Shown here: piece after piece, positions 57,201-64,000 of the stretch
How positions within the stretch are numbered: position 1 is the first letter of the stretch
How the letters are laid out: the number at the start of each line of letters is the position of its first letter
Assembly: GCA_964016885.1 (NCBI GenBank)
Contig: OZ024758.1
Location: 39,459,985 to 39,523,984 of the forward strand
Direction of reading: 5' to 3'
Origin: Eledone cirrhosa
Taxonomy: Eukaryota > Mollusca > Cephalopoda > Octopoda > Eledonidae
DNA: 64,000 nucleotides
Notes under the pieces: model-generated
The model's input: the letters and a program-made list of their open reading frames with translations, nothing else
Databases searched by the model: none
Told to the model about the DNA's origin: nothing
Translations under genes and position numbers: made by a program

Positions 57201-58195
57201 TTCTGACAGCTAGTACCATGACTTAAATGAATTCTCACCAACATTGGAGTTCCTTCTGACAGCTAATACCATGAACTTAAATGAATTCTCACCAACAGTG
57301 GAGTTACTTCTGACAGCTAATACCATGAACTTAAATGAATTCTCACCAACAGTGGAGTTACTTCTGACAGCTAATACCATGAACTTAAATGAATTCTCAC
57401 CAACATTGGAGTGACTTCTGACAGCTAATACCATGAACTTAAATGAATTCTCACCAACATTGGAGTTACTTCTGACAGCTAATACCATGAACTAAAATGA
57501 ATTCTCACCAACAGTGGAGTTACTTCTGACAGCTAGTACCATGAACTTAAATGAATTCTCACCAACAGTGGAGTTACTTCTGACAGCTAATACCATGAAC
57601 TTAAATGAATTCTCACCAACATTGGAGTGACTTCTGACAGCTAATACCATGAACTTAAATGAATTCTCACCAACATGGGAGTGACTTCTGACAGCTAGTA
57701 CCATGAACTTAAATGAATTCTCACCAACAGTGGAGTTACTTCTGACAGCTAGTACCATGAACTTAAATGAATTCTCACCAACAGTGGAGTTACTTCTGAC
57801 AGCTAGTACCATGAACATAAATGAATTCTCACCATCAGTGGAGTTCCTTCTGACAGCTAATACCATGAACTTAAATGAATTCTCACCAACAGTGGAGTTA
57901 CTTCTGACAGCTAGTACCATGACTTAAATGAATTCTCACCAACAATGGAGTTACTTCTGACAGCTAATACCATGACTTAAATGAATTCTCACCAACAGTG
58001 GAGTTACTTCTGACAGCTAATACCATGAACTTAAATGAATTCTCACCAACATTGGAGTGACTTCTGACAGCTAATACCATGAACTTAAATGAATTCTCAC
58101 CAACATTGGAGTTACTTCTGACAGCTAATACCATGACTTAAATGAATTCTCACCAACAGTGGAGTTACTTCTGACAGCTAATACCATGAACTTAA
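54208..58195 (+). repeat. Block M copy 2
   Basis: This is the adjacent second copy of block M with very few differences; CCAATATTGGAG near 56,110 is private. It diverges from the continuation of copy 1 near 58,200, where AATCCTCACC appears. Confidence 0.9.
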
Positions 58196-58795
58196 ATGAA
58201 TCCTCACCAACATTGGAGTTACTTCTGACAGCTAGTACCATGAACTTAAATGAATTCTCACCAACAGTGGAGTTACTTCTGACAGCTAATACCATGAACT
58301 TAAATGAATTCTCACCATCAGTGGAGTTCCTTCTGACAGCTAATACCATGAACTTAAATGAATTCTCACCAACAGTGGAGTTACTTCTGACAGCTAGTAC
58401 CATGACTTAAATGAATTCTCACCAACAATGGAGTTACTTCTGACAGCTAATACCATGACTTAAATGAATTCTCACCAACAGTGGAGTTACTTCTGACAGC
58501 TAATACCATGAACTTAAATGAATTCTCACCAACATTGGAGTGACTTCTGACAGCTAATACCATGAACTTAAATGAATTCTCACCAACATTGGAGTTACTT
58601 CTGACAGCTAATACCATGACTTAAATGAATTCTCACCAACAGTGGAGTTACTTCTGACAGCTAATACCATGAACTTAAATGAATCCTCACCAACATTGGA
58701 GTTACTTCTGACAGCTAGTACCATGAACTTAAATGAATTCTCACCAACAGTGGAGTTACTTCTGACAGCTAATACCATGAACTTAAATGAATTCT
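57830..58795 (+). repeat. 483-bp local tandem duplication
   Basis: Nine monomers (9 x 54 minus 3) are repeated once. The start marker ACCATCAGTGG lies at about 57,831 and 58,314, and CAACAATGGAG and the following 53-mers repeat at the same offset. The second copy ends where ACCAACAGTGG replaces ACCATCAGTGG near 58,797. Confidence 0.8.
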
Positions 58796-59919
58796 CACCA
58801 ACAGTGGAGTTCCTTCTGACAGCTAATACCATGAACTTAAATGAATTCTCACCAACATTGGAGTTACTTCTGACAGCTAGTACCATGACTTAAATGAATT
58901 CTCACCAACAGTGGAGTTACTTCTGACAGCTAATACCATGAACTTAAATGAATTCTCACCAACAGTGGAGTTCCTTCTGACAGCTAATACCATGAACTTA
59001 AATGAATTCTCACCAACATTGGAGTTACTTCTGACAGCTAGTACCATGACTTAAATGAATTCTCACCAACATTGGAGTTACTTCTGACAACTAATACCAT
59101 GACTTAAATGAATTCTCACCAACAGTGGAGTTACTTCTGACAAACTAATACCATGAACTTAAATGAATTCTCACCAACAGTGGTGTTACTTCTGACAGCT
59201 AGTACCATGACTTAAATGAATTCTCACCAACAATGGAGTTACTTCTGACAGCTAATACCATGACTTAAATGAATTCTCACCAACAGTGGAGTTACTTCTG
59301 ACAGCTAATACCATGAACTTAAATGAATTCTTACCAAAAGTGGAGTTACTTCTGACAGCTAGTACCATGAACTTAAATGAATTCTCACCAACATTGGAGT
59401 TACTTCTGACAGCTAATACCATGACTTAAATGAATTCTCACCAACAGTGGAGTTACTTCTGACAGCTAATACCATGAACTTAAATGAATTCTCACCAACA
59501 TTGGAGTGACTTCTGACAGCTAATACCATGAACTTAAATGAATTCTCACCAACAGTGGCGTTCCTTCTGACAGCTAATACCATGAACTTAAATGAATTCT
59601 CACCAACAGTGGAGTTACTTCTGACAGCTAGTACCATGACTTAAATGAATTCTCACCAACATTGGAGTTCCTTCTGACAGCTAATACCATGAACTTAAAT
59701 GAATTCTCACCAACAGTGGAGTTACTTCTGACAGCTAATACCATGAACTTAAATGAATTCTCACCAACATTGGAGTGACTTCTGACAGCTAATACCATAA
59801 ACTTAAATGAATTCTCACCAACATTGGAGTTACTTCTGACAGCTAATACCATGACTTAAATGAATTCTCACCAACAGTGGAGTTACTTCTGACAGCTAAT
59901 ACCATGAACTTAAATGAAT
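58470..59919 (+). repeat. Block O copy 1 (1,450-bp period)
   Basis: The segment is repeated directly at 59,920-61,375 with a period of 27 monomers minus 8. Markers are AATCCTCACC (near 58,682 and 60,132), TTACCAAAAGTGG (near 59,331 and 60,781), GTGGTGTTAC (near 59,180 and 60,630) and CCATAAACTT (near 59,796 and 61,246). The TTACCAAAAG monomer is found only here. Confidence 0.87.
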
Positions 59920-61375
59920 TCTCACCAACAGTGGAGTTACTTCTGACAGCTAATACCATGAACTTAAATGAATTCTCACCAACATTGGAGTGACTTCTGA
60001 CAGCTAATACCATGAACTTAAATGAATTCTCACCAACATTGGAGTTACTTCTGACAGCTAATACCATGACTTAAATGAATTCTCACCAACAGTGGAGTTA
60101 CTTCTGACAGCTAATACCATGAACTTAAATGAATCCTCACCAACATTGGAGTTACTTCTGACAGCTAGTACCATGAACTTAAATGAATTCTCACCAACAG
60201 TGGAGTTACTTCTGACAGCTAATACCATGAACTTAAATGAATTCTCACCAACAGTGGAGTTCCTTCTGACAGCTAATACCATGAACTTAAATGAATTCTC
60301 ACCAACATTGGAGTTACTTCTGACAGCTAGTACCATGACTTAAATGAATTCTCACCAACAGTGGAGTTACTTCTGACAGCTAATACCATGAACTTAAATG
60401 AATTCTCACCAACAGTGGAGTTCCTTCTGACAGCTAATACCATGAACTTAAATGAATTCTCACCAACATTGGAGTTACTTCTGACAGCTAGTACCATGAC
60501 TTAAATGAATTCTCACCAACATTGGAGTTACTTCTGACAACTAATACCATGACTTAAATGAATTCTCACCAACAGTGGAGTTACTTCTGACAAACTAATA
60601 CCATGAACTTAAATGAATTCTCACCAACAGTGGTGTTACTTCTGACAGCTAGTACCATGACTTAAATGAATTCTCACCAACAATGGAGTTACTTCTGACA
60701 GCTAATACCATGACTTAAATGAATTCTCACCAACAGTGGAGTTACTTCTGACAGCTAATACCATGAACTTAAATGAATTCTTACCAAAAGTGGAGTTACT
60801 TCTGACAGCTAGTACCATGAACTTAAATGAATTCTCACCAACATTGGAGTTACTTCTGACAGCTAATACCATGACTTAAATGAATTCTCACCAACAGTGG
60901 AGTTACTTCTGACAGCTAATACCATGAACTTAAATGAATTCTCACCAACATTGGAGTGACTTCTGACAGCTAATACCATGAACTTAAATGAATTCTCACC
61001 AACAGTGGCGTTCCTTCTGACAGCTAATACCATGAACTTAAATGAATTCTCACCAACAGTGGAGTTACTTCTGACAGCTAGTACCATGACTTAAATGAAT
61101 TCTCACCAACATTGGAGTTCCTTCTGACAGCTAATACCATGAACTTAAATGAATTCTCACCAACAGTGGAGTTACTTCTGACAGCTAATACCATGAACTT
61201 AAATGAATTCTCACCAACATTGGAGTGACTTCTGACAGCTAATACCATAAACTTAAATGAATTCTCACCAACATTGGAGTTACTTCTGACAGCTAATACC
61301 ATGACTTAAATGAATTCTCACCAACAGTGGAGTTACTTCTGACAGCTAATACCATGAACTTAAATGAATTCTCAC
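59920..61375 (+). repeat. Block O copy 2
   Basis: This adjacent copy of 58,470-59,919 matches it closely. Divergence near 61,370 (ACATTGG against ACAGTGG) marks entry into the next 3,983-type unit. Confidence 0.87.
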
Positions 61376-64000
61376 CAACATTGGAGTTACTTCTGACAGC
61401 TAGTACCATGAACTTAAATGAATTCTCACCAACAGTGGAGTTACTTCTGACAGCTAATACCATGAACTTAAATGAATTCTCACCAACAGTGGAGTTTCTT
61501 CTGACAGCTAATACCATGAACTTAAATGAATTCTCACCAACATTGGAGTTACTTCTGACATCTAGTACCATGACTTAAATGAATTCTCACCAACAGTGGA
61601 GTTACTTCTGACAGCTAATACCATGAACTTAAATGAATTCTCACCAGCAGTGGACTTCCTTCTGACAGCTAATACCATGAACTTAAATGAATTCTCACCA
61701 ACATTGGAGTTACTTCTGCCAGCTAGTACCATGACTTAAATGAATTCTCACCAACATTGGAGTTACTTCTGACAACTAATACCATGACTTAAATGAATTC
61801 TCACCAACAGTGGAGTTACTTCTGACAAACTAATACCATGAACTTAAATGAATTCTCACCAACAGTGGTGTTACTTCTGACAGCTAGTACCATGACTTAA
61901 ATGAATTCTCACCAACAATGGAGTTACTTCTGACAGCTAATACCATGACTTAAATGAATTCTCACCAACAGTGGAGTTACTTCTGACAGCTAATACCATG
62001 AACTTAAATGAATTCTCACCAACAGTGGAGTTACTTCTGACAGCTAGTACCATGAACTTAAATGAATTCTCACCAACATTGGAGTTCCTTCTGACAGCTA
62101 ATACCATGAACTTAAATGAATTCTCACTAACATTGGAGTTACTTCTGACAGCTAGTACCATGAACTTAAATGAATTCTCACCAACAGTGGAGTTACTTCT
62201 GACAGCTAATACCATGAACTTAAATGAATTCTCACCAACAGTGGCGTTCCTTCTGACAGCTAATACCATGAACTTAAATGAATTCTCACCAACAGTGGAG
62301 TTACTTCTGACAGCTAGTACCATGACTTAAATGAATTCTCACCAACAGTGGAGTTACTTCTGACAGCTAGTACCATGAACTTAAATGAATTCTCACCAAC
62401 ATGGAGTTCTTTCTGACAGCTAATACCATGAACTTAAATGAATTCTCACCAACAGTGGAGTTACTTCTGACAGCTAATACCATGAACTTAAATGGATTCT
62501 CACCAACAGTGGAGTTACTTCTGACAGCTAATACCATGAACTTAAATGAATTCTCACCAACAGTGGAGTTACTTCTGACAGCTAATACCATGAACTTAAA
62601 TGAAATCTCACCAACATTGGAGTGACTTCTGACAGCTAATACCATGAACTTAAATGAATTCTCACCAACATTGGGGTTACTTCTGACAGCTAGTACCATG
62701 AACTTAAATGAATTCTCACCAACAGTGGAGTGACTTCTGACAGCTAATACCATGAACTTAAATGAATTCTCACCAACAGTGGAGTTACTTCTGACAAACT
62801 AATACCATGAACTTAAATGAATTCTCACCAACAGTGGAGTTACTTCTGACAGCTAGTACCATGAACTTAAATGAATTCTCACCAACAGTGGAGTTACTTC
62901 TGACAGCTAATACCATGAACTTAAATGAATTCTCACCAACAGTGGAGTTACTTCTGACAGCTAATACCATGAACTTAAATGAATTCTCACCAACATTGGA
63001 GTGACTTCTGACAGCTAATACCATGAACTTAAATGAATTCACACCAACATTGGAGTTACTTCTGACAGCTAATACCATGAACTTAAATGAATTCTCACCA
63101 ACAGTGGAGTTACTTCTGACAGCTAGTACCATGAACTTAAATGAATTCTCACCAACAGTGGAGTTACTTCTGACAGCTAATACCATGAACTTAAATGAAT
63201 TCTCACCAACATTGGAGTGACTTCTGACAGCTAGTACCATGAACTTAAATGAATTCTCACCAACAGTGGAGTTACTTCTGACAGCTAGTACCATGAACTT
63301 AAATGAATTCTCACCAACAGTGGAGTTACTTCTGACAGCTAGTACCATGAACTTAAATGAATTCTCACCAACAGTGGAGTTACTTCTGACAGCTAATACC
63401 ATGAACTTAAATGAATTCTCACCAACATTGGAGTGACTTCTGACAGCTAGTACCATGAACTTAAATGAATTCTCACCAACAGTGGAGTTACTTCTGACAG
63501 CTAGTACCATGAACTTAAATGAATTCTCACCAACAGTGGAGTTACTTCTGACAGCTAGTACCATGAACTTAAATGAATTCTCACCAACAGTGGAGTTCCT
63601 TCTGACAGCTAATACCATGAACTTAAATGAATTCTCACCAACAGTGGAGTTACTTCTGACAGCTAGTACCATGACTTAAATGAATTCTCACCAACAATGG
63701 AGTTACTTCTGACAGCTATATACCATGACTTAAATGAATTCTCACCAACAGTGGAGTTACTTCTGACAGCTAATACCATGAACTTAAATGAATTCTCACC
63801 AACAATGGAGTTACTTCTGACAGCTAGTACCATGAACTTAAATGAATTCTCACCAACATTGGAGTTACTTCTGACAACTAATACCATGACTTAAATGAAT
63901 TCTCACCAACAGTGGAGTTACTTCTGACAACTAATACCATGAACTTAAATGAATTCTCACCAACAGTGGAGTTACTTCTGACAACTAGTACCATGAACTT
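61259..64000 (+). repeat. Further copy of the 3,983-type unit, cut by window end
   Basis: This segment matches 54,215-56,900 at an offset of 7,044 bp, rising to 7,098 after about 62.57 kb because it keeps the monomer that both M copies lack. It rises by one more base near 63,718, where GCTATATACC replaces GCTAATACC. It lacks the AATAACATG marker of block M. It therefore derives from an ancestor of M, like 46.1-47.4 kb, and not from an M copy itself. Confidence 0.85.

Larger units (their letters stand above)
1..64000 (+). repeat. 54-bp satellite array filling the window
   Basis: Every stretch read belongs to the same monomer, always in the same orientation, with landmarks in fixed order: CTTCTGACAG, then AATACCATGAAC, TTAAATGAATTCTCACC, and AACAGTGGAGTTA. 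A consensus copy is at 109-162. The composition of that copy is 19 A, 12 C, 8 G and 15 T (37% GC) with no CpG. About 1,190 copies fit in the window. I see no unique sequence, inversion, transposon or spacer anywhere. Both ends run past the window, so the array is longer than 64 kb. The array type suggests eukaryotic heterochromatic satellite DNA; species and chromosomal position cannot be told from the sequence. Confidence 0.98.

Noticed and set aside
1..64000. CRISPR array
   Set aside because: Direct repeats of about 54 bp have no unique spacers between them; monomers abut directly and differ only by point changes.
1..64000. Bacterial surface-protein repeat gene
   Set aside because: A single repetitive gene would keep one frame over kilobases. 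Here both frames are broken every few hundred bases, and nothing resembling a signal sequence or anchor is present.
1..64000. CENP-B box or alpha-satellite relationship
   Set aside because: No match to the CENP-B box core (TTCG and CGGG elements) is present; the consensus lacks CpG altogether, and the 54-bp monomer is unlike the 171-bp alphoid unit.
1..64000. Telomeric repeats, tRNA or rRNA genes within the array
   Set aside because: No TTAGGG-like or other short telomeric runs and no conserved tRNA or rRNA segments are visible; all sequence is accounted for by the monomer.
1..64000. Inverted segments or palindromic arms in the array
   Set aside because: Every monomer inspected reads in the same orientation; the reverse-complement landmark GTCAGAAG does not appear as a monomer start on the plus strand.

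Overview
The whole 64 kb window is one uninterrupted tandem array of a single 54-bp satellite monomer, about 1,190 copies, all in the same orientation. No unique sequence, gene, RNA gene, mobile element or CRISPR array is visible, and both ends of the array lie outside the window. A consensus monomer can be read at 109-162. It is 37% GC, has no CpG, contains one EcoRI site (GAATTC) and one CATG, and has slightly more C than G on the plus strand. This kind of long, homogenised, high-copy array is typical of eukaryotic satellite DNA (centromeric, pericentromeric, subtelomeric or other heterochromatin). The sequence does not identify the species or the chromosomal location.

Monomers differ at a few recurrent sites, numbered from C1 of CTTCTGACAG: 10 G/A, 14 A/G, 25 T/C, 40 C/G, 41 C/T, 46 G/T/A, 50 A/C/G, 53 T/G and 54 A/C. 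They also differ by length: 53-mers (one A lost after CATG) every 4-7 monomers, 55-mers (GACAAACTAAT), 52-mers (CATGATTAAATG) and a single 58-mer. Reading these variants as barcodes shows that the array is built of nested higher-order repeats (HORs).

Layout: (I) 1-7.2 kb has two interleaved duplications with offsets 4,957 and 1,994 bp. (II) 7.2-31.4 kb is a succession of head-to-tail duplications with periods 2,153, 3,658, 1,507, 3,124 and 2,042 bp, sharing one variant vocabulary; a degraded mosaic of it runs on to about 34.5 kb. (III) 34.5-39.2 kb is a 1,018-bp (19-monomer) HOR in more than four consecutive copies, with one displaced copy at 42.5-43.8 kb. (IV) 39.1-64 kb is a family of larger units with periods 4,676, 5,222, 3,983 and 7,044 bp and smaller local duplications of 483 and 1,450 bp. 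Every period equals a whole number of monomers minus a small count of single-base deletions, as expected from in-register unequal exchange.

Long open frames exist on both strands (up to 340 codons on minus) only because 54 is a multiple of three and the consensus has one stop-free frame per strand. Recurrent variants are almost all amino-acid-changing in both frames, some create stops, and the frequent 53/55-mers shift the frame. I therefore annotate no protein-coding genes. I found no new functional system; what is notable is the layered, datable duplication history of the satellite.
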